NCBI GenBank assembly: GCA_038184435.1
Contig: CP116227.1
Coordinates: 2,323,501-2,387,500 of the forward strand
DNA: 64,000 nt
DNA from: Nocardioides alkalitolerans
GTDB lineage: Bacteria > Actinomycetota > Actinomycetes > Propionibacteriales > Nocardioidaceae
Direction of reading: 5' to 3'
Part shown: piece by piece, positions 40,849 to 48,789 of the stretch
Numbering within the stretch: the stretch's first letter is position 1
Layout: each line of letters opens with the position of its first letter
Notes under the pieces: generated by a model
Told to the model about the DNA's origin: nothing
Seen by the model: the letters and a program-made list of their open reading frames with translations, nothing else
The model's database searches: none
Translations under genes and position numbers: made by a program

Positions 40849-42313
40849 CCTCGTCGAGGGGTTCGACCGCTCCCCCGCCTACGAGGGTCTCGCCGCGGCG
40901 CTGCGGCTCGCGATCGGCGACGGCCGGGTCCCCTACGGCGCCCGCCTGCCGAGCGAGCGCGACCTCACCGGCGTGCTCGCCGTCTCGCGCACCACCGTGA
41001 CGCGGGCCTACGCCCTCCTCGTGGAGCAGGGGTACGCCGCAGCCCGCCGAGGCGCGGGCACGTTCGCCCAGGTGCCGGGCGGGCCCGCGCGCGCCCGCGA
41101 CCGGGCGCTGACGCCGCGTCCGACCCGCGCCGTACCGCGGGCCGACGGGCGGGGGGACGCCGGCGGTCTCGGCGACCACGACCTCGTCGACCTGGTCTGT
41201 GCCGCGTGCCCGGCGCCGCCAGGGATCGCGGAGGCCTACGCCGCGGCGGCGGACGAGCTGCCCGGCTACCTCGGCGGCCACGGCTACTTCCCCACGGCGC
41301 TGCCCCAGCTCGCGGAGGCGATCGCCGCGCGCTACGAGGCCGACGGATTGCCGACCACGCCGGACCAGGTCGTCGTGACGGCCGGCGCCCTCGCCGGGAC
41401 GGCTATCGCCGCCTCCGCGCTGGTCCGCACGGGCGATCGGGCGCTCGTCGACAACCCGGTCTACCCCAACGCCGTGCACGCGCTGCGCCGGGCCGGGGCC
41501 CGCATCGCCACCGCGCCGGTCGGGCGGAAGGGATGGGACCTCGACGCCTACGTCGCAGCCGTCCGCCAGGCCGCCCCGCGGGTCGCCTACCTGATCCCCG
41601 ACTTCCAGAACCCGACCGGCCACCTGCTCGGGGCCGGTGACCGCGAGCGGCTGGCCGACGCCCTGCGCCGGGCCCACGTCGTGCCGCTCGTCGACGAGTC
41701 CCTGCGCCACCTCCGCCTCGACGTGGAGCCCGCCGCCATGCCGCCGGCGTTCGCGTCGCTGGCCCCCGACGCCGTCAGCGTGGGCAGCGCCAGCAAGGTG
41801 TTGTGGGGCGGGCTGCGCCTCGGCTGGATGCGGCTGCCGAGCGCGTCGGTCGCCGCGACCGTCGAGGCCCGTCTCGGGCTCGACCTCGGCGCCCCCGTGC
41901 TCGAGCAGCTGGTGCTGGCCCGGCTCCTCGCCGATCCCAGCGCGGAGGACGCCCAGCGGGAACGGATGCGCGCCCAGCGCGACCACCTCGTCGCGGCGCT
42001 GCGGCGCCACCTCCCCTCCTGGCGCTTCGAGGTGCCCCGCGGCGGCCTCGTGCTGTGGTGCGAGCTGCCCACCCCTGTCGCGAGCCGGCTCGCCGACGAG
42101 GCGGAGCGCCTGGGCGTGGCGATCGCCGCCGGTCCGCAGTTCGCCACCGGGGGCGGCCTCGACCGGTTCGTGAGGCTGCCGTGGACGCGCCCCCCGCACG
42201 AGCTGGACCTCGCGGTCGAGCGCCTGGCCGCCGCGTGGGACCGCGTCACCGGCGGCACCGACGGGAGCGCCGGCGCGCGTCGTCCCGGCGAGGGCGCGGT
42301 GCTGGTGGCCTGA
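40814..42313 (+). CDS. MocR/PdxR-type GntR regulator with aminotransferase domain
   Basis: 499 residues. Winged-helix GntR head (LPSERDLTGVLAVSRTTVTRAYALL, about 46-72), then a class I aminotransferase-like domain with LIPDFQNPTGHLL and PLP lysine in GSASKVLWGGLRLGW. Such proteins sense PLP or an amino compound and control a divergent target, here probably the YczE gene. ATG 40814 is chosen at the first residue fitting the family; an upstream ATG at 40772 would add 14 residues. Confidence 0.9.
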   Translation: MSATVTASRIATLVEGFDRSPAYEGLAAALRLAIGDGRVPYGARLPSERDLTGVLAVSRTTVTRAYALLVEQGYAAARRGAGTFAQVPGGPARARDRALTPRPTRAVPRADGRGDAGGLGDHDLVDLVCAACPAPPGIAEAYAAAADELPGYLGGHGYFPTALPQLAEAIAARYEADGLPTTPDQVVVTAGALAGTAIAASALVRTGDRALVDNPVYPNAVHALRRAGARIATAPVGRKGWDLDAYVAAVRQAAPRVAYLIPDFQNPTGHLLGAGDRERLADALRRAHVVPLVDESLRHLRLDVEPAAMPPAFASLAPDAVSVGSASKVLWGGLRLGWMRLPSASVAATVEARLGLDLGAPVLEQLVLARLLADPSAEDAQRERMRAQRDHLVAALRRHLPSWRFEVPRGGLVLWCELPTPVASRLADEAERLGVAIAAGPQFATGGGLDRFVRLPWTRPPHELDLAVERLAAAWDRVTGGTDGSAGARRPGEGAVLVA

Positions 42314-42318
42314 CCCCG

Positions 42319-43176
42319 TCAGGCCGGCACCCCGACCCCGTACGGCGCGTCGTCGTAGCCCGCCGCATGGCGGACCCCGCCGGCGACGACCGTCTCGACT
42401 CGGCTCGCGGGCGCGGTCACGATCCGGAGCGCCCGGCCGCCCTCGCCGACCGCGGCGGCGACCTCGTCGAGGTGGGCGCCGACCTCCTGGAGGCGGTCGC
42501 CGAGCCCACGCACCGATGCGATGAGCCGCTGCGCCAGCTCGCCCACGCGCTGGACGGCCGAGCGCACCCGCATCGCCAGCGCGGTCAGGGTCGGCGCCGT
42601 GCCGACACCCGAGATCAGCACCGGCGCCATGGGCACGAGCCAGGCCACGATGTCGGCGATGGTCTCGCGCACCACCTGCCGCACCCCGGCGACGAGCGAG
42701 CTGGCGAGCTGCACCGAGGCGGCCACGCCCGTGGCCGCGACGGAGCAGGCGTCGACGGCGAGGCTGCGGCTGAGGCCGTAGGTCGTGTACGCCGCGGCCG
42801 CCGCGCCCTCCCAGTCCGCCGTCACCGTCGCGACCTCGCCCTCGTAGTCCGCCGCCGTCGCCGCGAGCCCCTGCGCCACCGCGTCCCAGGTGGCTGCCTG
42901 CGCCAGCACGGCGTCGGGATTGCCGGCGAGGTGGTCGAGGAACTGGTGCAGCGGCTCGATGCGCTCCAGGAGGAAGCCGATGCCCGCGCTCATCAGCGTG
43001 CCGACGGGGTCGCTCAGGACGCCCCGCACCTCGGAGACGCTGCACAGCGACAGCAGACCGGCCTCGGCCCAGTCGCCGCGTTCCAGGGCCTCCGACGTGG
43101 ACAGCAGCGTGTCGACGACCGCCCCGCCGGTGTGCCACGTGCGGGTGTCCCCCTCCTCCACCACCTCGATGCTCAC
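42319..43176 (-). CDS. WXG100/PPE-like type VII secretion-associated protein
   Basis: 285 residues, Ala-rich and helical, with a Trp-x-Gly motif in VTADWEGAAAAAYTTYG (about 120-136), typical of WXG100-type helical hairpins. A hydrophobic middle follows (about 175-190) and a coiled stretch near 200-240. No toxin domain is visible at the C-terminus. GTG 43176 overlaps the stop of the EspC-like gene. No EccC/EccD-type secretion gene is in the window. Confidence 0.72.
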   Translation of the reverse strand: MSIEVVEEGDTRTWHTGGAVVDTLLSTSEALERGDWAEAGLLSLCSVSEVRGVLSDPVGTLMSAGIGFLLERIEPLHQFLDHLAGNPDAVLAQAATWDAVAQGLAATAADYEGEVATVTADWEGAAAAAYTTYGLSRSLAVDACSVAATGVAASVQLASSLVAGVRQVVRETIADIVAWLVPMAPVLISGVGTAPTLTALAMRVRSAVQRVGELAQRLIASVRGLGDRLQEVGAHLDEVAAAVGEGGRALRIVTAPASRVETVVAGGVRHAAGYDDAPYGVGVPA

Positions 43177-43721
43177 GGAGTCACCCCCTGACCCGGCGCC
43201 GGGACCCCGACGGGCAACGGGACCGGTGGGGGCGCGACCGGGGACACCGGCGACCCCTCGAGGCGGTCCAACCACTCCGCCGCCTCGACCACGGCACCGA
43301 CGACCTGGCGGACCGTCCCCCGGACCAGCTCCTCGCCGACCGCGTGGGCGGCTCCCGCCACGGCCTCGACCGCACCGGCGGCCGCGGGCCAGGCCTGCTC
43401 CCGCACGGCGTCCACGGTGCGCGCGATGCCGGTCGCCGTGGTCGCCGCGGCGACGTCGGTGACCTCGACCCCGGTCGCGACCGACCGGACCTCGCTCGCG
43501 GCCGTGGCGAGCGACCCCACGGTGGTCGCGCAGGCGGCGATCCCCGTCAGCTGGGTGCCGGCGAGCACGGGGACGAGGAAGGAGCACAGCACGCCGAACG
43601 CGTCGTGGTCGGCCGCCGTCGTGCGCGCCGCCTCGAGGGCCGACCGGGGCTCCTCGGCGAGCGCGTCGACGCGGGCCGCGTGCTGCCGCAGGGCCGCCGG
43701 GTCCAGGCCGAGGACGCTCAT
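43173..43721 (-). CDS. EspC-like type VII secretion target protein
   Basis: 182 residues. The first 100 residues resemble ESX-secretion-associated EspC-type proteins: LDPAALRQHAARVDALAEE and DHDAFGVLCSFLVPVLAG. The tail is Pro/Val rich. Its ATG overlaps the end of the YbaB-like gene by four bases and the next gene overlaps its stop, so all three are coupled. Likely exported as a complex with the neighbouring WXG-type protein. Confidence 0.72.
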   Translation of the reverse strand: MSVLGLDPAALRQHAARVDALAEEPRSALEAARTTAADHDAFGVLCSFLVPVLAGTQLTGIAACATTVGSLATAASEVRSVATGVEVTDVAAATTATGIARTVDAVREQAWPAAAGAVEAVAGAAHAVGEELVRGTVRQVVGAVVEAAEWLDRLEGSPVSPVAPPPVPLPVGVPAPGQGVTP

Positions 43722-44167
43722 CGCAGCACCTCCGCCCCCGCACCGACAGGACGCCGTCCGACGGCGGACGACGCGCTCGCCCCGGTGCCGAACATCCGCT
43801 CCGCGTGCTGCACGACGTGGGCGGTGGTCCGTGCCTCGGCGCCGAACGCCTCCCGCGCCAGCCCGCCGAGCAGCGCCGGGAGCCGACGTCGGGCTGCGAC
43901 GTTCGCCGCGAGGACGGCCCGCGCCACGGCCGCCCCGCCCTGCGCGGCGACCCGTTCGCCGACGGTCACGTCCACCAGGCCGCCGGCGTGGTCGAGCGTG
44001 ACGGTCACGTCGCCGCCGTCCGCCGGACGGCCGTGCACCCGCAGTCCGTCGACGGCCGCGGCGTACTGCTCCGCACGGCGCACCTCGGCCGCCGCGCCGG
44101 CGACGATCGCGTCGACGGCGTCCAGGGCCTCGTCGGCACCACGGAACCTCGGTCCCTCACTCCTCAT
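43718..44167 (-). CDS. YbaB/EbfC-like protein of type VII-associated operon
   Basis: 149 residues. The middle resembles the YbaB/EbfC beta-alpha fold (GGDVTVTLDHAGGLVDVTVGER), with long flanking helices. In many actinobacteria a YbaB-like protein precedes EspC- and WXG100-type genes, and its role there is unknown. ATG 44167 follows a GGGGGAG ribosome site. First gene of the three-gene unit. Confidence 0.72.
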   Translation of the reverse strand: MRSEGPRFRGADEALDAVDAIVAGAAAEVRRAEQYAAAVDGLRVHGRPADGGDVTVTLDHAGGLVDVTVGERVAAQGGAAVARAVLAANVAARRRLPALLGGLAREAFGAEARTTAHVVQHAERMFGTGASASSAVGRRPVGAGAEVLR

Positions 44168-44448
44168 GTCTCCCCCTGGGTCTCGGGCGACCGCGGTCCG
44201 GTCGCCGTCGTCCCAGGGTGGCCGGAAGGGGGCCCCGGCGGAAGGCACCCTCGTTCGACCTGTGGATAACCGGGAGCCCGGGGTCGGCTGCGGAGTGCCC
44301 GCCGCGTCCGTCGGAGGCGAAATGTGGGCCTGGTGCAGGCCGCGCACCGCCGGGAGCGCACCAACCGCACTCTTCCGGCCCCAGGACGAGCCGGGAGCCC
44401 CGGATCGATCCTGAGAGCCCCCGAGCCCAGCCGTGGGCCGGCAAGAAC

Positions 44449-45714
44449 TCAGGCGAAGAGCGCCTGCCCGACGAACTCGCCCTCGCGCGTGCCGGGCGGC
44501 ACGGCGAAGAGCGCGGAGGAGGTGAACCGCAGGTACTCCATCAGCCGGTCGTTGCGCGCCATCTCCGTCTGGTGCGGGATGAAGTGCGTGCGGGGGTCCC
44601 GCACGAACGCGATGAAGAACAGGCCCGCGTCGAGCCCGCCCACGTCGGTGCTGCCGTCGACGAAGTTGTAGCCCCGGCGCAGCATCCGCGCGCCGCCGAA
44701 GCGGTCGGGGTGCACCACCGCGACGTGCGAGTCCACCGGCATGATCGGGCCGTCGCTGCCCTGCAGCTCGAAGTCGGGCTGCGCGTCCTCCGCGCCGCCG
44801 GACAGCGGTCCGCCGGAGCCCTTGAAGCGGCCGATCGACTGCTCCTGCTCGCCGAGCTGCTGGCGGTCCCAGACCTCGATGGTCATGGCGACGCGCCGCG
44901 CGACGAGGTAGCTGCCGCCGGCGAGCCAGGAGCCCGCGGCGTCGTCCTCGGCGCCGACCCACACGTGGTCGTCGAGCGCGGCGGATTCCTCCGCGCGGAC
45001 GTTCATCGTGCCGTCCTTGAAGCCGAACAGGTTCCGCGGCGTGGACTGGCTCGTCGTGGTCGTCGACGTGCGACCGAAGCCGAGCTGCGACCACCGCACG
45101 GAGACGGTCCCGAAGCCGATGCGCGCGAGGTTCCGCACGGCGTGGACGGCGACCTGCGGGTCGTCGGCGCAGGCCTGCACGCAGAGGTCGCCGCCCGAGC
45201 GCGCCGGGTCGAGCACGTCCGCCGGGAAGTGCGGCAGGTCCGCGAGCGCCTCGGGCCGGCGCGCGGCCAACCCGAACCGGTCGCCGAGCTCAGGGTGCTC
45301 GAAGAGGCCCGGTCCGAACCCGAACGTCAGCGTGAGCCGGGACGGCGGCAGGTCGAGGGCCTCCCCCGTGTCGTCCGGCGGCAGGTTCTGGGCACCGTTG
45401 ACCGCGCCGACCGGACCCGCCGACTGGCCCTGCACCATGCGCTCGGCGGCCTCCGTCCACCGCCGCAGCAGCTCGACCAGCTCGTCGCGGTCGTCGGTGA
45501 CGACGTCGAACGCCGCGAAGTGCAGACGGTCCTGCGCCGCGGTCACGATCCCCGCCTGCCGCTCCCCCCGGAAGGGGTACGACGCGGGCTCGCCCGCGGT
45601 GGCCGTCGCGTCGTCGCCGAGGCGACCAGCGGCGTACCCGCCCGCCGCCAGCGCGACGCCCCCCGCCGCGAGCCCCCCGCCGAGGAGCCCGCGTCGCGAG
45701 AGGCCCGCGCTCAC
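44449..45714 (-). CDS. efeB: Tat-exported Dyp-type peroxidase, iron-uptake component EfeB
   Basis: 421 residues. Tat signal with SRRGLLGGGLAAGG. Dyp family motif GFKDG in LFGFKDGTMN (about residue 232), haem-ligand His candidate in DSHVAVVHPDRFGG, and GYNFVDGS near the C-terminus. EfeB is the extracellular haem peroxidase of EfeUOB, proposed to oxidise ferrous iron or release iron from haem. GTG 45714 overlaps the efeO stop. Confidence 0.94.
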   Translation of the reverse strand: MSAGLSRRGLLGGGLAAGGVALAAGGYAAGRLGDDATATAGEPASYPFRGERQAGIVTAAQDRLHFAAFDVVTDDRDELVELLRRWTEAAERMVQGQSAGPVGAVNGAQNLPPDDTGEALDLPPSRLTLTFGFGPGLFEHPELGDRFGLAARRPEALADLPHFPADVLDPARSGGDLCVQACADDPQVAVHAVRNLARIGFGTVSVRWSQLGFGRTSTTTTSQSTPRNLFGFKDGTMNVRAEESAALDDHVWVGAEDDAAGSWLAGGSYLVARRVAMTIEVWDRQQLGEQEQSIGRFKGSGGPLSGGAEDAQPDFELQGSDGPIMPVDSHVAVVHPDRFGGARMLRRGYNFVDGSTDVGGLDAGLFFIAFVRDPRTHFIPHQTEMARNDRLMEYLRFTSSALFAVPPGTREGEFVGQALFA

Positions 45715-46904
45715 GCGACGACGGCCGCGGTCAGCCGCGAGAGCGGCTCGGACAGGGCGTTGACCGCGTCGGACAGCTCGCCGCGCTGGTCCTCGCCCAC
45801 GGTGTCGTAGGAGACGAAGCCGTCGCCCTCGCGCTGGGCGTCGAGCAGCGTCTGCAGGTCCGCGAACTCCTCGTCGAGCTCTGCCGCCAGGTCGGCGTCG
45901 TTCTCGAGCACGATCGGGCGCACGCCCTCGTAGGCGACCCGCGCACCGTCCACGTTGGCCTGGAAGTCCCACAGGTCGGTGTGCGACCAGGCCTCCTCCT
46001 CGCCGGTGATCTTGCCGGTCGCGACCTCGTCGAGCAGCCCGCGGGAGCCGTTGGCGATGAAGTCGATCGGGTAGGTCATGTCGGGCGCGTTCACCAGCTC
46101 GACCAGGGTCTCGGTGTCCGCGACCAGCTTGTCCGCCAGCGTGGCGCGCTGCTCGTCGGTGAGCGCCGTGTAGTCCGTGGCGTCCTCCGGCCACAGGTCC
46201 TTCTCCAGCACGTGCCAGCCGGTCCACTCCTGGCCGGGCTCGAGGTCCGCCTCCCGGAGGTCCATCTCGGGGTCGAGCGTGCCGAACGACTCGGCCACGG
46301 TCTCGATGCGCTCCCAGTGCTGGCGGGCCTGCGGGTAGAGCGCCCGGGCCGCCTCGTCGTCCCGTGCCTTCACCAGGGCCGCGAACTCGGTGGTGCCGGT
46401 GAGCAGCTGGTCGGCCTGGTCCTCGACGTACGCCGCGTAGTTGGTCTGCGCCTGCTCCACGAGCTCGCTGTCGGACGCGGACGGGGCGGACCCGTCGTCG
46501 TCGGAGGCGGCGACGGTGAAGTCGCCCCGGATGCCGTCCCCGACCATGCCCGGCTTGCAGGCGGTCACGTAGTCGCCCGCCCCGACGTTGACGGTCAGCT
46601 TCGCGCTCGTGTTGGGCGCGACGTTCTCGACCTCGCCGAGGATGCGCAGGCCGTCGGAGTCCAGCAGGTAGAACTCCGTGACGTCGTCGCCCGCGTTGGT
46701 CACGTCGAAGGTCAGCGTGCCCGCCGGCGCCTCGGTGGAGGAGAGCTCGCAGCCGTCGGCCGTCGACGCGACCGCGAGCACCCGGGGGTCCCCGCTGTCG
46801 CCCGGGTCGGCGTTCTCGGTGCAGGCCGCCGCCAGCGCGAGCGGCGCGAGCGCGAGCACGGCCAGCGGCACGCGGCTGCGACGGGTCGAGAGGGTGCGGA
46901 TCAT
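45711..46904 (-). CDS. efeO: Iron-uptake lipoprotein EfeO (cupredoxin + M75 domain)
   Basis: 397 residues with lipobox LAAAC near Cys28. An N-terminal cupredoxin-like domain (GTLTFDVTNAGDDVTEFYLL, ACKPGM) is followed by the M75 imelysin-like helical domain with the HxxE metal motif in RQHWERIETV and EWTGWHVLEKDLW. It delivers iron to EfeU. The ATG overlaps the efeU stop by four bases. Confidence 0.94.
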   Translation of the reverse strand: MIRTLSTRRSRVPLAVLALAPLALAAACTENADPGDSGDPRVLAVASTADGCELSSTEAPAGTLTFDVTNAGDDVTEFYLLDSDGLRILGEVENVAPNTSAKLTVNVGAGDYVTACKPGMVGDGIRGDFTVAASDDDGSAPSASDSELVEQAQTNYAAYVEDQADQLLTGTTEFAALVKARDDEAARALYPQARQHWERIETVAESFGTLDPEMDLREADLEPGQEWTGWHVLEKDLWPEDATDYTALTDEQRATLADKLVADTETLVELVNAPDMTYPIDFIANGSRGLLDEVATGKITGEEEAWSHTDLWDFQANVDGARVAYEGVRPIVLENDADLAAELDEEFADLQTLLDAQREGDGFVSYDTVGEDQRGELSDAVNALSEPLSRLTAAVVA

Positions 46905-47779
46905 GCGGTTTCCTTCGTGGGAGTGGGGTCGGCCGGGCGGACGGCACCGGTCGGGCGCCGACGGACGGCGCGGAGGAAGAGGAACATCACCGGGACGACG
47001 TAGAGGACCCAGACGGTCGCCTCGAGCCACGTCGTCTGCGGCGAGAAGTTGAAGACGCCCTTGAGCACGGCGGCGTAGACGGAACTGGCGTCGTACCAGC
47101 TCGTGACGTCCCACGCGAGGCTGTGGAGGCCGGGCAGGAAGCGTGCCTCCTGGAGGTCGTGCACGCCGTAGGCCAGCACCCCGCCGGCGACGAGCACGAG
47201 GAAGGCGCCCGTCCAGGTGAAGAACACGGTGAGGTTGAGGGTGACGGCGCCCTTGTAGATGAGCACGCCGAGCACGACGGCGGTCGCGAGACCCAGCGCC
47301 ACGCCCGCGAGGGGTTCCCAGGTGGGGAGGCCGTCGACGGTGCCCGTGCCGGTCACCGACCGGGTGGTGGACCAGACGATCAGGGCCGTCTCGAGACCCT
47401 CGCGACCGACGGCGAGGACGGCGATGACGACGAGGGCGAGCGGGTTGCCGCCCGCCGCGGAGTCGATCTGGCCCCGCAGCTCGCCCGCGAGCGAGCGGGC
47501 GTTGCCCGCCATCCAGAAGATCATCCAGGTGACGAAGCAGACCGCGACGATCGACAGGCTGCCGCCGATGGCCTCCTGCGCCTCGAAGGTCAGGCCCCGC
47601 GGGCCGAACGTGAGGACCGCGCCGAAGGCGAGGCTGACGGCGACGGCGAGGCCGACACCCACCCAGATCTTCCAGAGCAGGGCGGAACGGCCGGTCTTGA
47701 CGAGGTAGGCCACGAGGACGCTCACGACGAGCGCGGCCTCGAGACCCTCCCGCAGACCGATGAGGTAGCTGGCGAGCAC
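46901..47779 (-). CDS. efeU: Iron permease EfeU (FTR1 family)
   Basis: 292 residues, seven helices. Two REGLE motifs (LREGLEAAL near residue 10, GREGLETAL near 128) bind iron in FTR1 permeases. GTG 47779 lies 8 bases past a TAGAGT box, and a 19-bp IdeR/DtxR-like site overlaps the -35 region, so the efeUOB operon is predicted to be repressed when iron is plentiful. Confidence 0.95.
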   Translation of the reverse strand: MLASYLIGLREGLEAALVVSVLVAYLVKTGRSALLWKIWVGVGLAVAVSLAFGAVLTFGPRGLTFEAQEAIGGSLSIVAVCFVTWMIFWMAGNARSLAGELRGQIDSAAGGNPLALVVIAVLAVGREGLETALIVWSTTRSVTGTGTVDGLPTWEPLAGVALGLATAVVLGVLIYKGAVTLNLTVFFTWTGAFLVLVAGGVLAYGVHDLQEARFLPGLHSLAWDVTSWYDASSVYAAVLKGVFNFSPQTTWLEATVWVLYVVPVMFLFLRAVRRRPTGAVRPADPTPTKETA

Positions 47780-47804
47780 GAGCGCAGACTCTAGACCCGC
47801 GGAC

Positions 47805-47823
47805 TTAGGTTCGCCTCACCTGA
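47805..47823 (-). promoter_or_regulatory. IdeR/DtxR-like iron box upstream of efeU
   Basis: TTAGGTTCGCCTCACCTGA matches the 19-bp IdeR/DtxR consensus at 16 positions by direct count. It lies 25-43 bases before the efeU start, over the expected -35 region of the TAGAGT (47788-47793) promoter. Confidence 0.85.
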
Positions 47824-47897
47824 CCGGCAAGAAATTGCCAAGAGCCGTCGGGGCGAGCGACCGCCGAGCCCGGGGATGCGGGACACGACACAGGTGC

Positions 47898-47926
47898 TTG
47901 ACCACCCTTTGGTGGGCATCTATACA
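47898..47926 (+). promoter_or_regulatory. Strong sigma-70-type promoter facing the XRE gene
   Basis: TTGACC (47898-47903), exactly 17 bases, TATACA (47921-47926). Between the boxes lies the inverted repeat CCACC-CTTT-GGTGG, and the -10 is embedded in the AT-rich palindrome 47915-47929. It reads rightwards into the antisense of the XRE gene; a 59-codon frame with AGGAG starts at 47978. Confidence 0.55.
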
Positions 47927-48021
47927 TGGTGTCGACGACGCGCCCTCCCGACCACCGACACCAGGAGCCACCTTCCGATGACCTCGCCCCGACCAGCTCG
48001 CGGCCGCGCCCGCGCCCGCGG

Positions 48022-48279
48022 TCAGGTCAGCCGGGGGGCACCCTCGAGCAGGGTCGCCACGTCGATCTCGAGCACCTCGCAGACCGCGAGCAGCGTCTGC
48101 AGGCGGGGGTTCATCGCGACTCCCGGGCGGGACTCCCCCTTCTCGAACTTCTGGTAGGTGAATCCCGCGACGCCGGCCAGGTGGGCCACCCGCTCCTGAC
48201 TGAGGCCCTTGCGCTGGCGCGCCTGCTGCAGCCGGACGCCCACCTCGCGGGAGAACGTCTTCCACTCGTCTTCCATCAC
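48022..48279 (-). CDS. XRE-family HTH regulator
   Basis: 85 residues. HTH_3 domain: VGVRLQQARQRKGLSQERVAHLAGVAGFTYQKFEKGESRPGV (only HTH core), then RLQTLLAVCEVLEID. No extra domain. GGAG precedes ATG 48279. A TATATT box (48320-48325, minus) about 40 bases upstream sits in an AT-rich imperfect palindrome that recurs at neighbouring promoters, so it may be an operator of this protein. Confidence 0.88.
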   Translation of the reverse strand: MMEDEWKTFSREVGVRLQQARQRKGLSQERVAHLAGVAGFTYQKFEKGESRPGVAMNPRLQTLLAVCEVLEIDVATLLEGAPRLT

Positions 48280-48313
48280 CGCTCCACCATCGCCGCGCGG
48301 TCACCTCGCTACG

Positions 48314-48329
48314 ACCATCAATATATGTG
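48314..48329 (-). promoter_or_regulatory. AT-rich palindromic -10 region of XRE gene
   Basis: ACCATCAATATATGTG on the plus strand; on the minus strand it contains TATATT. It aligns with the motif at 47915-47929, 48768-48782 and 5658-5672 (consensus RCCATYTATANATGG). Confidence 0.45.
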
Positions 48330-48433
48330 AATCTCGGGATCACACCGCGGGCCTGTGGAGGACGTCCCGTCGCGCGGCGAGGTCGTCGGTGGTGGCGCCT
48401 AGGTTCCGAGCAGACCGACGACGGGGGTTGCCG

Positions 48434-48754
48434 ATGCACGACGTACGACCGACCTGGCTCAGCGAGCCGTGCCCGCACTGGTGCGTGGCGGAGCACCGAC
48501 AGGACGACCACCCCGACGACCGGGTGCACCGCGGCGAGAGCACGACCCTCGCGGGCTTCCTGGCCCACGGAGCGGTGCCGACCGAGTTCGAGGAGGAGCC
48601 GGCCCACCTCGTGATCCAGGTGATGCGGCCCGTCGGCGGCTCGACCACGTGGGTCGAGGTGCGCGAGACCGAGGGGGCCCGACACCGCCTGACGGTCACG
48701 CTCGCGACGGCACGCGACCTCGGCCGACTCCTCACGCGCATCGCGCCACGGTGA
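48434..48754 (+). CDS. DUF6907-type small protein
   Basis: 106 residues. CPHWCVAEHRQDDHPDDRVHRG carries a C-x3-C plus H-rich motif typical of an actinobacterial family I recall as DUF6907, often near XRE regulators. No transport or catalytic motif. ATG 48434 is the first start in frame with the family-like N-terminus. The next gene begins 36 bases downstream on the same strand. Confidence 0.65.
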   Translation: MHDVRPTWLSEPCPHWCVAEHRQDDHPDDRVHRGESTTLAGFLAHGAVPTEFEEEPAHLVIQVMRPVGGSTTWVEVRETEGARHRLTVTLATARDLGRLLTRIAPR

Positions 48755-48767
48755 CCATATCGTGATG

Positions 48768-48782
48768 GCCATTTATATATGG
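48768..48782 (+). promoter_or_regulatory. AT-rich palindromic -10 region of glycosyltransferase gene
   Basis: GCCATTTATATATGG. The hexamer TATGGT (48778-48783) ends 6 bases before GTG 48790, fitting a leaderless promoter; the palindrome may also bind a regulator. Confidence 0.45.
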
Positions 48783-48789
48783 TGTTCGG

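Noticed and set aside
40781..43138. Long minus-strand frame over the MocR gene
   Set aside because: The MocR-type regulator on the plus strand has intact HTH and PLP motifs; the minus frame has none.
44168..44448. Minus-strand frame between the YbaB-like gene and efeB
   Set aside because: No ribosome site or recognisable sequence; the region probably carries the promoter of the YbaB-like operon and the end of the efe operon.
47926..48330. 134-codon plus-strand frame beginning in the -10 box
   Set aside because: Its ATG overlaps the promoter -10 and it runs antisense to the XRE gene with no recognisable sequence.
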